Source: Burkholderiales bacterium (GTDB taxonomy: Bacteria; Pseudomonadota; Gammaproteobacteria; Burkholderiales; Nitrosomonadaceae). Taken from it: a stretch of DNA of 64,000 nucleotides. This document shows positions 8,101-17,240 of the stretch, in pieces. The translations under genes were made by a program, and so were the position numbers. Location of the stretch: NCBI GenBank assembly GCA_024235735.1, contig JACKLU010000011.1:15860-79859 (forward strand). Reading direction: 5' to 3'. Position 1 is the first letter of the stretch; each line of letters starts with the position of its first letter. Below the pieces are notes generated by a model that was not told the origin of the DNA, did no database searches, and saw nothing but the letters and a program-made list of their open reading frames with translations.

Positions 8101-9753
8101 ACAGGGCGCGATGTCGATTTAGGCGCCATTTACAAGGAATTATCCGCCTTGTCGGGCCTTTCGGCCGAAGCAATAGCGCAACTCCGCACACTTGAAGAAA
8201 CTGTCGAGTCTTCTCTCGTATCGCCACGCCCGGAAGCGGTCGCTTTGTTTCAACTTGCCAAAAACCTGGGCAAGCGCGTCATTCTTGCCAGCGACATGTA
8301 TCTGCCTAAATTGCTCATCGAGAACCTGCTGATGCAATATGGCGTTACCGGATGGCACGCATTTTACTTGTCGTCCGAAAACGGCTTGCGAAAAGATACG
8401 GGCGACTTTTACCACCAACTGCTGATCGATGAACGTGTATCGCCGCACGAGGTGTTAATCATTGGCGACAACGAGCAATCCGATGTGCAGAAACCCGGGG
8501 ACTTCCAATTCAGAGTTACGCATGTCATGCGACCTGTCGAGCTGGCCCGCGCCACGCCACGTTTTGAACCCATTATTGAATACGCCTGCAATCCGGATAC
8601 CCGGAATGATCTGAACACGCAATTAATCTTGGGCACAATCGTTCAGGCAAATTTTCAGCCTCTATTTTATCCGCATTTTGATCCGACCGAATTGGTGCCG
8701 GCTACACCCTGGTCAGTCGGATTCACAATAGCCGGTCCGCTGATACTGTCTTTTGTACAGTGGCTGGCCAAGAAAGCAATAAATGACGGAATGCAATGCC
8801 TGTATTTTGTCGCACGCGAAGGGCAAATACTCAAAATGGCTTATGATCTGTGGACAGCCGATGACCGGCACGCGGTTCCTTCTGAATATCTCGTGCTCTC
8901 GCGCCGCGCTATCACTGTACCCATGATTGCAAACCTCGAGGATATTTATCAGATCGCCCGTACGGATTATGCGCCCAATCCCATGCCGGATTTCATTTTT
9001 GAACGCTACGGCATCCATCTGTCAGATACAGAATGCGAAACATTCGCACATCGCAAGCTATGGCCACATAATAAAAAGGTTCTTGTTGAACATGGCAATA
9101 TCGATCACCTGAAGCCACTGTTACAGGTTCTCGAGAAACGCATCCTGGAACAAGCCATGGATGAACGTCCTGCGCTACTGGCCTATCTGCAAAACACAGG
9201 CTTACACACGGACAAGCGAACCGCCATCGTCGATGTCGGATATGCAGCGACAACCCAGGGATACCTGAACCGACTGTTGCAACAAAAAATTCACGGATAT
9301 TATCTGATTACACTTGACACTGCCGAAAAGATTGCCACGACATACCAGGTCCTTACTCAAGGATATTATTATCATTTCACCAAACCGAGCACGACCGAGC
9401 CGGTTTTGTATAGAAAAAGCTTTACCCTGGAAAAATTTTTCAGTGCAAATGATGCACAGATTGTACGTTACCGTTCATCCGAAACCGGTGAAATTATTCC
9501 TGAGTTCCGCCCGTTATCGAATGAAGAACACCAGTCGGCAATAATCCGCGCCGAAATCCAACGCGGCATTCTCGATTTCCTACAGCAATCGATTAAAATC
9601 CGCAACCATTTCGTCAGCGACTTTGAGATTCCCGCGCATATAGCCGAAATGCTGTTTTTGCAGTTTATGGAAAATCCTTCCAGGTCTGAGCGGGATCTAA
9701 TGCGCTCGATCGTGCTGGACGATTTTTATTACGGTCACGGTTTAGTAAGCTGA
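5125..9753 (+). CDS. Giant multidomain glycan protein: PIG-L deacetylase, GT2, coiled coil, RgpF, HAD, COG5610-like tail
   Basis: This 1542-residue protein joins several glycan enzymes. Residues 15-230 form a PIG-L/LmbE-type deacetylase, with the zinc motif APHPDDE near residue 25 and a later HPDH. Residues 250-440 are a GT2 domain with FLDDDD near 335. Residues 495-560 are a charged coiled coil. Residues 670-920 match the RgpF rhamnan-synthesis family (HAHIFY, PNRGRDIAPF, HIHSKKS). Residues 940-1170 are a HAD domain with FDIFDTLL and the motif-IV IGDNEQSD. Residues 1190-1542 match the second half of COG5610-type proteins (YFVAREGQ, VDVGYAATTQG). The start is a TTG at 5125; the first domain begins soon after, so little is missing. 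It may make, trim and sense one glycan, but the combined role is inferred. Confidence 0.88.
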   Translation: MENLLIPYQAAGNITASRVLVLAPHPDDEVFGCGGAIMRHIEQHVPVHVIIVTDGAYGVSPDEASAYVQQRRNESIAAAAILGSGTPMFWQQPDRELYYGEKLIGEISAAIHETQADLIYAPSVYEVHPDHRALAMATLEAVRRCENPVQLALYEIGQPFQPNLLLDISDLAARKMEAMRCFASQNARQRYDLDIAALNRYRTYTLPADISAAEAYILTDTKALASDPLKLYQSEHARQQKTGLPIDTGDLPLVSVIIRSMDRDTLSDALDSVALQTYPNIEVVLVNAKGPGHRAVGEWCGRFPLRMTTNPQPLHRSKAANAGLDATQGKYLIFLDDDDFFYPEHISNLTSALQNRRNARCAYTGVRVEHYTDDALGQITEFNAPYNQHRLLSRNFLPIHAVLFEKSLIDSDHCKFDENLDVFEDWDFWIQISLCCEIVHIDSISAVYRNYGDSGLGRGLDKIFLRKTRSRVYEKWKSRFTGEQLEDMFLYWDDKTAELTEQIAAGTVRVHTLQERINQLEDEKRSSEQREHALQKNIQESAAANNALESHNKHLISVINDFTQSSSWKITAPLRFVSRIVHGQHREAWDGLRRRMLPFGKKIYRALPVRERQRLLAIIYRFAGRLFTGTEHYELWRIEQQYAGNPSLIHTNTALTGLTDIDEIEPLAAPPSGRIAIHAHIFYADLANEFARFLNNMPYPYDLFVSTANEKDKHACQRALSHLPQLKHMTIAVVPNRGRDIAPFFGTFGQTLQQYEYIAHIHSKKSLYSNGKADGWREYLLNHLLGSPLQIRKIFSLLAGDKNVGLIYPQNFTALPHWANTWLSNKALGQRLCRKLGIASAPSGYFDFPAGSMFWAQSKAIQPLFNAGFNIEDFPEEAGQNDATLAHSIERVFALVARQSGFNINILKDKQSPSWSRWRIDRYMLYQHEIIETTLRHPDVRIVVFDIFDTLLTRPLLNPEDVKKIIAYRAGGTSGERYLEFRAAAENQARQTTGRDVDLGAIYKELSALSGLSAEAIAQLRTLEETVESSLVSPRPEAVALFQLAKNLGKRVILASDMYLPKLLIENLLMQYGVTGWHAFYLSSENGLRKDTGDFYHQLLIDERVSPHEVLIIGDNEQSDVQKPGDFQFRVTHVMRPVELARATPRFEPIIEYACNPDTRNDLNTQLILGTIVQANFQPLFYPHFDPTELVPATPWSVGFTIAGPLILSFVQWLAKKAINDGMQCLYFVAREGQILKMAYDLWTADDRHAVPSEYLVLSRRAITVPMIANLEDIYQIARTDYAPNPMPDFIFERYGIHLSDTECETFAHRKLWPHNKKVLVEHGNIDHLKPLLQVLEKRILEQAMDERPALLAYLQNTGLHTDKRTAIVDVGYAATTQGYLNRLLQQKIHGYYLITLDTAEKIATTYQVLTQGYYYHFTKPSTTEPVLYRKSFTLEKFFSANDAQIVRYRSSETGEIIPEFRPLSNEEHQSAIIRAEIQRGILDFLQQSIKIRNHFVSDFEIPAHIAEMLFLQFMENPSRSERDLMRSIVLDDFYYGHGLVS

Positions 9754-9880
9754 CAATCAATAATCGTCATTACGGCATGTTAAAATAACTGCGCATCATT
9801 TATTATCCGCAACATGAATATACAAGAAATCGGCATATTTCAATTATAATAACCCGTCGATCAGTCGCAGTCGTTGACAG

Positions 9881-12037
9881 TTGAATCGTTTTAAACGTCT
9901 TGAACCATATTACATTAGAAGCCACCTGGTGATTTACTTACTCAAGTATTTTCCGATCGCAATCAGTATTCTGAAAACACAAGGTCTAAATGCGCTGTTC
10001 AAACGCATAACCAAAAAGCTGTTTCCTCCATCACAAAAAGAACACACACCGGCAATTCGTTATTCCGTAGCGTCCCGGCACCATCACCTGCGTTTCCAGG
10101 AAAACACCGATCCGGAAATATCCATTGTTATTCCGGTCTACAATAAATCACTGTACACATTTACCTGCCTCAAATCGATACAAGAAGCCAGCGACAGCAG
10201 TGTATACGAGATCATTGTTGTGGATGACGCATCCAGTGATGATACTGTCCAGATGCTTGGCGATATCACAGGCATTACGGTTATCCGTAATGCCGAAAAC
10301 AAGGGCTTCATCCAATCGAGCAATACGGGCGCAAAAGCAGCAAAAGGTCGATACATCGTCTTGTTAAACAATGACACCATCGTAACCCGAGGCTGGTTGG
10401 ACGCATTAATGCATACTTTCAGACACTTTCCCGACGCCGGATTGGTGGGCGCCAAGCTTATTTATCCTGATGGCAGGCTACAGGAAGCTGGCGGCGTTGT
10501 CTGGCAGGATGCATCCGCCTGGAATTATGGACGTTACGACAATCCCGATAAACCCGAGTATTCCTATTGCAGGGCAGTCGATTATTGCTCGGGAGCCTGC
10601 CTGATGATTCGACGGCAGGATCTGATTGCGCTTGGTTCCTTTGACGAATACTATTCACCTGCTTATTACGAAGATACCGATCTTGCTTTTCGCGTCAGAA
10701 AAGCCGGAAAAAAAGTCTACTACCAGCCCGGCGCGCTCATCGTCCATTTTGAAGGTGTTTCTTCCGGCACGGACGTTTCAAAGGGCACCAAACAATATCA
10801 GGTCGTCAATCACAAAAAATTCTTTGCCCGCTGGCAGGATACACTCAAGCTTCACCGGTCAAACGGCGATAATCCACAGCTGGAAAAAGAACGCAACGTC
10901 AAAAAACGCGCACTCATTATCGATGCGCTTGTTCTCAAGCCTGATAACGATTCCGGCTCATTGCGCATGTTCAATCTGCTGGGGGTTTTTCAGAATTTAG
11001 GTTACAAAGTGAGTTTTATTGCCGCAAACGATCTGACTTACCACCCCGTCTACACCCGGCAAATGCAAATGAATGGTGTTGAGTGTTTCTATCAACCCTA
11101 CCTGGAATCTGTTTCCGAACATCTGAAATTCCATGGGCATCTCTATGACGTGGTTTTACTCAGCCGGGTCAATATCGCGGAGAAACATATCGACGCCGCA
11201 CGAAAATATTGCATGAACGCAACGATCTTGTTCGACACTGTCGATCTCCATTTCCTGCGGGAACAGCGGCAAGCCGAAATCAATCAGGACAAACTGCTGC
11301 TGGCCACGGCCAGAATGCGCAAGCAGCAGGAACTGACAACGGCGCGCAAAGCAGACAAGACATTGCTTGTCAGTCCGGTGGAAATTGAATTGTTTAAGCA
11401 GGTTGCGCCTGATGTTCCGGTAGCGCTGCTATCAAATATTCACAAAAATCAGGAAACAATTTCCGGTTATCAGGACAGGAAAGACATTCTGTTTATCGGG
11501 GGCTTCGAGCATCTACCAAACGTTGATGCAATGGAATTTTTTATAAAAGAAATTTTTCCAACACTGCACGCATTAAAGCCGGACATCAGATTATTAATCG
11601 TTGGCTCCCACCTGCCTGAGAAAATAGCAGCCTACGCTTCTTCGCATATCATTATCAAGGGTTTTGTACCCGACATCAAACCGGTTTTTGATCATATCAG
11701 ACTGTCTATCGCGCCACTTCGATACGGCGCGGGCGTGAAAGGAAAGATAAACACCAGCATGACTTATGGAGTGCCGGTGATTGCCACGAGCGTGGCTGCG
11801 GAAGGCATGAAGCTCGAGCACGGCAGAGATATTCTGATTGCCGACGAACCCGAAGAATTTGCCAGACAGATTATACGCGCATACGATGATGAACAGCTAT
11901 GGACAAGTTTATCCAATGCCGGCAAAGCCAATATCGAAGAACACTTCTCTTTTTCCGTCGCTGAGCGCCAACTCAACGACATCCTGACGAATCATCCCAA
12001 TCTCGGAGAAACAGTTGATCAAGCGATAAGTGCGTAA
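9881..12037 (+). CDS. Bifunctional glycosyltransferase: GT2 fused to GT1/GT4
   Basis: The 718-residue product has two catalytic halves. Residues 80-330 are GT2: ISIVIPVYNKS, then VLLNNDTIV near 160 with the metal motif, then DEYYSPAYYEDTDLAFRVRK. Residues 340-710 are GT-B-like: FIGGFEHLPNVDAMEFF and IKGFVPDIKPVF near 540-600, and a donor-site stretch SIAPLRYGAGVKGKI. Such fusions usually add two sugars in succession. The start is TTG at 9881, and the first 75 residues are basic and partly hydrophobic, perhaps for membrane contact. A TATAAT lies at 9845-9850 in the 127-base gap before it, so this gene may have its own promoter. Confidence 0.88.
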   Translation: MNRFKRLEPYYIRSHLVIYLLKYFPIAISILKTQGLNALFKRITKKLFPPSQKEHTPAIRYSVASRHHHLRFQENTDPEISIVIPVYNKSLYTFTCLKSIQEASDSSVYEIIVVDDASSDDTVQMLGDITGITVIRNAENKGFIQSSNTGAKAAKGRYIVLLNNDTIVTRGWLDALMHTFRHFPDAGLVGAKLIYPDGRLQEAGGVVWQDASAWNYGRYDNPDKPEYSYCRAVDYCSGACLMIRRQDLIALGSFDEYYSPAYYEDTDLAFRVRKAGKKVYYQPGALIVHFEGVSSGTDVSKGTKQYQVVNHKKFFARWQDTLKLHRSNGDNPQLEKERNVKKRALIIDALVLKPDNDSGSLRMFNLLGVFQNLGYKVSFIAANDLTYHPVYTRQMQMNGVECFYQPYLESVSEHLKFHGHLYDVVLLSRVNIAEKHIDAARKYCMNATILFDTVDLHFLREQRQAEINQDKLLLATARMRKQQELTTARKADKTLLVSPVEIELFKQVAPDVPVALLSNIHKNQETISGYQDRKDILFIGGFEHLPNVDAMEFFIKEIFPTLHALKPDIRLLIVGSHLPEKIAAYASSHIIIKGFVPDIKPVFDHIRLSIAPLRYGAGVKGKINTSMTYGVPVIATSVAAEGMKLEHGRDILIADEPEEFARQIIRAYDDEQLWTSLSNAGKANIEEHFSFSVAERQLNDILTNHPNLGETVDQAISA

Positions 12038-12119
12038 AAATTATAAGGCGCTACTCTCGGCGGCTGACAGTTAACAAAATTCGCGACAATGGCTGCCGGG
12101 TTGATACCACATGCCATAA

Positions 12120-13091
12120 TTGAATCGCCTGATGCATGACTTTTTGCAAATGACCGCACACCAAACCCGTCTGATCGATCATGACAATTCAGAAAGGCTA
12201 CCCGTTGCGGTTGTCATCATCAACTATAACGCAGGTGTTTTGCTGACAGAGTGTGTTGCGCAAATTTTGCAGGCCGCCCGCTCGATTATTATCGTTGATA
12301 ATGCATCCACCGATTCAAGCCTGTCGACACTGATTGCTCAATTCCAGCATGAACCCCGGCTTAGCATCATACGCAACACGACCAATCTCGGTTTTTCCGC
12401 CGGTTGCAATATCGGCTGCCGGCAGGCAACCGAACGTTATATCCTGTTTCTCAATCCGGATTGCATGCTTGAACCCGGCAGTCTGAAACACCTGCTGCAA
12501 GCGCTTGAGGCGGATCCGGGAGCAGGCATGGCCGGTGGTCATATACAAAATCCCGACGGTTCGGAACAGGGTGGCGGACGGCGGGATGTGCCCTCGCCCT
12601 GGCGCGCTTTTGTACGTGCTTCGGGTTTATACCGCTTGGAAAAATACTGGCCGGAGCTGTTTCCCGATTTTCATCTGCACAAGAAACCTCTGCCCGACAA
12701 GCCAATTGAAGTAGAGGCCACCACAGGCGCGATGATGCTGGTGCGGCGCGAGGCATTGCAGGCGGTCGGTGGCTGGGATGAAGGTTATTTTCTGCATTGC
12801 GAGGATCTCGATCTATGCGTGCGTTTCCGCCAGCAAGGCTGGAAAATATTATTTGTTCCCGATGCCAGGGCAATTCACTATCAGGGCGCTTGCAGCAAGG
12901 CGCGGCCTGTTTTTGTAGGCTGGCATAAACATCGCGGCATGATCCGTTTTTACAGAAAATTTTTTGGCCTGGCATACTCTCCCTTGTTGATGGCGCTGGT
13001 GATATGCGGCGTGTGGTTACGCTTCATGCTCACCGTTCTGCACCATTCGCTTCGGTGGGTTCGTCAGTCTCTAAAACCGAAACATGGATAA
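12120..13091 (+). CDS. Glycosyltransferase family 2 (WbbL-like)
   Basis: This is a 323-residue GT2 enzyme for the same glycan. It shows VAVVIINYNAG, a LFLNPDCML metal motif, the GATTGAMMLVRREAL segment and FLHCEDLDLCVRFRQ, which together mark the WbbL/rhamnosyltransferase branch. The C terminus has a hydrophobic stretch (SPLLMALVICGVWLRFM) that may attach it to the membrane. The start is TTG at 12120, with an in-frame ATG at 12132 as an alternative. The end overlaps the next gene by 8 bp, indicating translational coupling. Donor and acceptor are unknown. Confidence 0.88.
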   Translation: MNRLMHDFLQMTAHQTRLIDHDNSERLPVAVVIINYNAGVLLTECVAQILQAARSIIIVDNASTDSSLSTLIAQFQHEPRLSIIRNTTNLGFSAGCNIGCRQATERYILFLNPDCMLEPGSLKHLLQALEADPGAGMAGGHIQNPDGSEQGGGRRDVPSPWRAFVRASGLYRLEKYWPELFPDFHLHKKPLPDKPIEVEATTGAMMLVRREALQAVGGWDEGYFLHCEDLDLCVRFRQQGWKILFVPDARAIHYQGACSKARPVFVGWHKHRGMIRFYRKFFGLAYSPLLMALVICGVWLRFMLTVLHHSLRWVRQSLKPKHG

Positions 13092-13962
13092 TCGGCTTGT
13101 CGGCGTACTGGGCGCAACCAGTCTGGTGGGCGCCTGCCTGCAACAGCTATTACCGGAAAACGGCTGGCGCGTTATGGCGTTTTCGCGTCAATCAATCACT
13201 CAGAACAGCAATACTACGCAGGTCACCTGGCGGCAGCTTGCGCCTGTCTTAATGGCCACCGACTCCACCGATGAAAAAATCAGCCTATGGATTTGCGCCG
13301 CGCCGATATGGATTTTGCCCGAATATTTCAAACTTTTGTCCAGCTATGGTATAAAGCGCATTGTCATACTGTCTTCAACCAGCAGTATTACCAAACGAAA
13401 GTCTACCGATGTTAAAGAACAAAAGATTGTGCAACAACTGATTGAAGGCGAAAACCGCGTCACCGCATGGGCTGCCGCAAATCAGATCGAATGGATCATT
13501 CTGCGCCCGACACTGATCTACGGTCTAGGCCGCGACAAAAACATCAGCGAAATTGCCCGCTTTATCCGGCGCTTTGGTTTTTTCCCACTCATCGGCAAAG
13601 CCGCGGGATTGCGGCAACCCGTGCATGCCGGTGACGTAGCGATAACCTGCATACGCGCATTACAGACCTTAAATCTAAGAAACTGCGCTTACAATCTTAC
13701 CGGGGGTGAAACATTGTCTTACCGGGAAATGATCCGGCGGATTTTTCTGGCGCTCGATCGCAAACCGCGTCTGGTAACCTTGCCATTCTGGCTTTTCCAT
13801 TGGACGATTATCGCCATGCGCTGCCTGCCGCGATACCGGCACTGGAATAGCAACATGGCTGCACGCATGAATCAGGATATGGTTTTTGACAGTTCCGCGC
13901 TATGGCGGCAGTTATTGATTTCCGCCCGGCCGTTTACGCTGTCGAGAAAGGACTTACCGTAA
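13084..13962 (+). CDS. Atypical SDR, NAD(P)-binding epimerase/dehydratase-like protein
   Basis: This 292-residue Rossmann protein begins VGVLGATSLVGACLQQLL, a glycine-rich dinucleotide site. ILRPTLIYGLGRDKN and the QPVHAGDVA segment are typical of extended SDRs that modify nucleotide sugars. The usual YxxxK catalytic pair is not obvious; the region around SSTSSITKRK takes its place, so this may be an atypical SDR with a binding or reductase role. It overlaps the upstream GT2 by 8 bp and closes the glycan operon. The T1SS genes begin 50 bases later. Confidence 0.75.
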   Translation: MDNRLVGVLGATSLVGACLQQLLPENGWRVMAFSRQSITQNSNTTQVTWRQLAPVLMATDSTDEKISLWICAAPIWILPEYFKLLSSYGIKRIVILSSTSSITKRKSTDVKEQKIVQQLIEGENRVTAWAAANQIEWIILRPTLIYGLGRDKNISEIARFIRRFGFFPLIGKAAGLRQPVHAGDVAITCIRALQTLNLRNCAYNLTGGETLSYREMIRRIFLALDRKPRLVTLPFWLFHWTIIAMRCLPRYRHWNSNMAARMNQDMVFDSSALWRQLLISARPFTLSRKDLP

Positions 13963-14012
13963 AGAATCCGGTTTTTTTAGCTTTTGCGTATGATTTCTAA
14001 TCACATATTTTA

Positions 14013-15797
14013 ATGAAAACAAAATCCAAACGGCAGAATGAAATTGCCGAAGTGCTGTTAAGCTTCAAACAGGCTTTTCGTTCGATCGGCGTATTCAGCG
14101 CCGTGATTAACGGCCTAATGCTGATGCCCGCCATTTATATGTTGCAACTCTACGACAGCGTACTGACCAGCCGCAACGAAATGACACTGCTGATGCTGAC
14201 ATTGATTGTCATCGGTGCGTATATTTTTCTCGGCGCACTCGAATATGTGCGCAGCTTTGTCCTGATTCGCGTCGGCGCAAAACTGGATCTGAAGTTAAAC
14301 AAACGCGTCTACACCGCGGCTTTCGAACAATCCCTCAAGCATGGTGAAAGCAATGCCGGACAGGCTTTGAAAGATCTCACCAACATCCGCCAGTTCATGA
14401 CCGGCAATGCGTTGTTTGCTTTTTTCGACGCACCCTGGTTTCCGATCTATATTTTTGTCATTTTCATGTTCCACCCCTGGTTGGGCGTCTTTGCGCTGGT
14501 GGGTACAGCGGTGCTGATTGTATTGGCCTACATCAACGAAAAAATCTCGCGCAAACCGCTGGATGAAGCCAACACCATGGCTGTGGTGTCAACCAACATG
14601 GCATCCAATAATCTGCGCAATGCCGAAGTGATCGAAGCCATGGGCATGCTGCCCAATCTTCAGGCGCGATGGAACAAGCTGCACAGCCGTTTTTTGAACT
14701 TACAGGCGGAAGCCAGTGAAAAGGCGGGTATCGTTACGGCGATATCGAAATCGGCAACGGTTGCACTGCAATCGCTGATGCTGGGACTCGGTGCGCTGCT
14801 GGTGCTGGAAAACCAGATCTCCCCCGGCATGATGATTGCAGCGTCCATTCTGATGGGCCGCGCCATTGCGCCGGTGCAACTGCTAATCAACGTATGGAAG
14901 CAATTCGGCGGCGCACGCAGCGCCTACGACCGGCTGACCAAGCTGCTTGAACAACACCCTGCACGCGAACCCGGCATGACGCTGCCGAAACCGACTGGCG
15001 CTGTTAGCGTTGAAAATGTCACCGCCGCACCACCGGGATCCCGAGTGCCTGTTATCAAAGGCTTGAACTTGTCCCTGACGGCTGGCGAAGTACTCGGCAT
15101 CGTAGGGCCGAGCGGATCGGGAAAATCCACGCTGGCGCGGCTTCTTGTTGGTGTATGGCCCGCAGCAGCGGGCAAGGTGCGTCTGGATGGCGCGGATGTC
15201 TATTTGTGGAACAAGGAAGAACTCGGCCCGCACATCGGTTATCTGCCACAGGACATTGAGCTGTTCAGCGGTACGGTTTCCGAAAATATCGCACGGTTTG
15301 GCGAAGTGGATGCCGGGAAAGTCATTCTCGCGGCGCAGCGCGCGGGCGTTCATCAAATGATTCTGAACATGCCCGAAGGTTACGACACCAAACTGGGCGA
15401 TGGTGGCGCGGGGCTTTCCGGTGGCCAGAAACAGCGCCTTGGACTGGCGCGCGCGATGTACGACGACCCTGCGCTCATCGTGCTTGACGAACCTAACTCC
15501 AATCTGGACGATGTCGGCGAGCAGGCGCTGCTGAATGCTTTGATCGACCTGCGCAAACGCCGCAAAACAATCGTACTGATCACGCACCGCAGCAGCGTGA
15601 TCAGCGTAACCAACAAACTGCTGGTGCTGCAGGAAGGCGTGGCAAGATTGTTCGGCCCGACAGAGCAAGTGCTGGCCGAATTAAAAAAACAACAGCAGGC
15701 GGCACAGCAACCCGCACAGCAGAAACAACCGGCGCCAGCCACCGCCCAGCCACAGCTTCCCGTACAAACGGTCAACGTGGTTGATACAGAGGCTTAG
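14013..15797 (+). CDS. Type I secretion ABC transporter, permease/ATPase (PrtD-like)
   Basis: This inner-membrane exporter of 594 residues energises one-step secretion of a protein across both membranes. Residues 20-300 contain the six-helix transporter domain. The ATPase domain follows, with Walker A GPSGSGKST near 364, signature LSGGQKQRLGLARAMY and Walker B ALIVLDEPNSNLD. No N-terminal C39 or C39-like domain is present, which fits the PrtD/RsaD/LapB-like group that exports RTX-type substrates. The tail is rich in glutamine, alanine and proline. The adaptor and outer-membrane genes follow in the same direction. No secreted substrate gene is adjacent. Confidence 0.93.
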   Translation: MKTKSKRQNEIAEVLLSFKQAFRSIGVFSAVINGLMLMPAIYMLQLYDSVLTSRNEMTLLMLTLIVIGAYIFLGALEYVRSFVLIRVGAKLDLKLNKRVYTAAFEQSLKHGESNAGQALKDLTNIRQFMTGNALFAFFDAPWFPIYIFVIFMFHPWLGVFALVGTAVLIVLAYINEKISRKPLDEANTMAVVSTNMASNNLRNAEVIEAMGMLPNLQARWNKLHSRFLNLQAEASEKAGIVTAISKSATVALQSLMLGLGALLVLENQISPGMMIAASILMGRAIAPVQLLINVWKQFGGARSAYDRLTKLLEQHPAREPGMTLPKPTGAVSVENVTAAPPGSRVPVIKGLNLSLTAGEVLGIVGPSGSGKSTLARLLVGVWPAAAGKVRLDGADVYLWNKEELGPHIGYLPQDIELFSGTVSENIARFGEVDAGKVILAAQRAGVHQMILNMPEGYDTKLGDGGAGLSGGQKQRLGLARAMYDDPALIVLDEPNSNLDDVGEQALLNALIDLRKRRKTIVLITHRSSVISVTNKLLVLQEGVARLFGPTEQVLAELKKQQQAAQQPAQQKQPAPATAQPQLPVQTVNVVDTEA

Positions 15798-15853
15798 CAG
15801 GTCGTTGAAACAAAAGCACATTACAGCGCTATGCGTATATGACAGGAACAGTT

Positions 15854-17233
15854 ATGAAATTGCAGGCAGACAGTAACGCAGCGCCTTCCGGCGCTGCTCC
15901 GGCGGCGCAATCGGGGCAAACAGAACACGATCAAACGGATGATGATGTCAAAACCGATGAGTCGGTGCATTCCCGGCTGGGCTGGTGGATCGTGCTGGTC
16001 GGTGTCGGCGGTTTTTTACTGTGGGCATTTCTTGCACCGCTGGATAAAGGCGTGCCGCTTTCCGGCACGGTCACCGTGGACACCAACCGTAAAGCCGTGC
16101 AACACCGCACCGGCGGCATTATCGATCAGATCTATATCAAGGAAGGCGATCACGTCAAGGCCGGTCAGGTTCTGGTGCGAATGAATGATGTCCAGATCAA
16201 CGCGCAGACGGAAATCACTCGCACGCAATTGATCACCGCACGCGCGGTAAAGGCGCGCCTACTGGCGGAACGCGATGGAAATAACACCATTGAATATCCT
16301 GCCGATTTACTGGCCATGCAACATGATCCGCGTATCCAGAACACTATTCTCACGCAGAATCAATTGTTCAGATCACGCCAACTCGCGATGGCGCATGAGC
16401 TTGCAGCCATCGACGAAAATATCGCCGGCCTGACAATGCAACTGCAAGGCCTCGAAGCCTCGCAAATCAGCAAAAAGCAGCAAATCGAATTCCTGCGGGA
16501 GCAACTGGTCAATCTGCGCGAACTGTCCACCGATGGATTTGTACCCCGCAACCGTGTGCTCGATCTCGAACGCACCAATGTCCAGCTCGCGGGAGAAATT
16601 TCCGCCGAAACCGGCAATATCGGACGGGTACAGCGTCAAATTTCGGAATTGAAACAACGCCGGATTCAACGCCTTCAGGAACACCAAAAAGAAGTGCGCC
16701 AGCAATTGTCCGACATACAACGCGAAGCGGATGCGCTTCACAGTCAACTGATCAGCCACGAATTCGAGCTGGATAATGTACTGGTCAAAGCACCTACCGA
16801 TGGTATCGTGGTCGGCATCAACGTTTTTACCGAAGGCGGTGTTATTCAGCCGGGATTCCGGCTGATGGACATTGTGCCCAGTGATGATCCACTCACGATT
16901 ACCGGTCAGGTGCCCGTGCATCTGATTGACAAGATACATCCCGGCCTACCGGTGGATCTGATTTTTTCCGCCTTCAACCAGAATAAAACGCCGAATATTC
17001 CTGGCGAAGTGTTGCAGGTTTCCGCTGACCGGCTCACCGACGAACGCACCGGCGAACCGTATTACCAGCTGAAAGCAAAAGTTACCCCCGAAGGCATGAC
17101 GTTACTGACACATCATCAGGTACGCGCCGGTATGCCGGTGGAAATTTTCGTCAAGACCGGCGAACGCTCCTTGATGAATTACTTGTTTAAGCCGATTCTA
17201 GACCGGCTTCATGCGGCAATGAGCGAGGAATAA
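15854..17233 (+). CDS. Type I secretion periplasmic adaptor, HlyD family
   Basis: The membrane-fusion protein links the ABC exporter to the TolC channel. After a charged, acidic N terminus comes one transmembrane helix (about residues 45-63, WWIVLVGVGGFLLWAFLAPL), a beta/lipoyl segment (GGIIDQIYIKEGDHVKAGQVL), a long coiled-coil hairpin with many Gln and Glu residues, and the closing lipoyl half (VKAPTDGIVVGI). The start at 15854 is chosen because an AGGA ribosome-binding site lies at 15844-15847; an in-frame ATG at 15839 lacks one. The TolC-like gene begins 7 bases after the stop. Confidence 0.93.
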   Translation: MKLQADSNAAPSGAAPAAQSGQTEHDQTDDDVKTDESVHSRLGWWIVLVGVGGFLLWAFLAPLDKGVPLSGTVTVDTNRKAVQHRTGGIIDQIYIKEGDHVKAGQVLVRMNDVQINAQTEITRTQLITARAVKARLLAERDGNNTIEYPADLLAMQHDPRIQNTILTQNQLFRSRQLAMAHELAAIDENIAGLTMQLQGLEASQISKKQQIEFLREQLVNLRELSTDGFVPRNRVLDLERTNVQLAGEISAETGNIGRVQRQISELKQRRIQRLQEHQKEVRQQLSDIQREADALHSQLISHEFELDNVLVKAPTDGIVVGINVFTEGGVIQPGFRLMDIVPSDDPLTITGQVPVHLIDKIHPGLPVDLIFSAFNQNKTPNIPGEVLQVSADRLTDERTGEPYYQLKAKVTPEGMTLLTHHQVRAGMPVEIFVKTGERSLMNYLFKPILDRLHAAMSEE

Positions 17234-17240
17234 ACTGCTC

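Noticed and set aside
9974..10015. Possible transmembrane segment at the start of the GT2-GT4 fusion
   Set aside because: The stretch is only weakly hydrophobic and interrupted by Lys/Arg, so no separate membrane feature is claimed.
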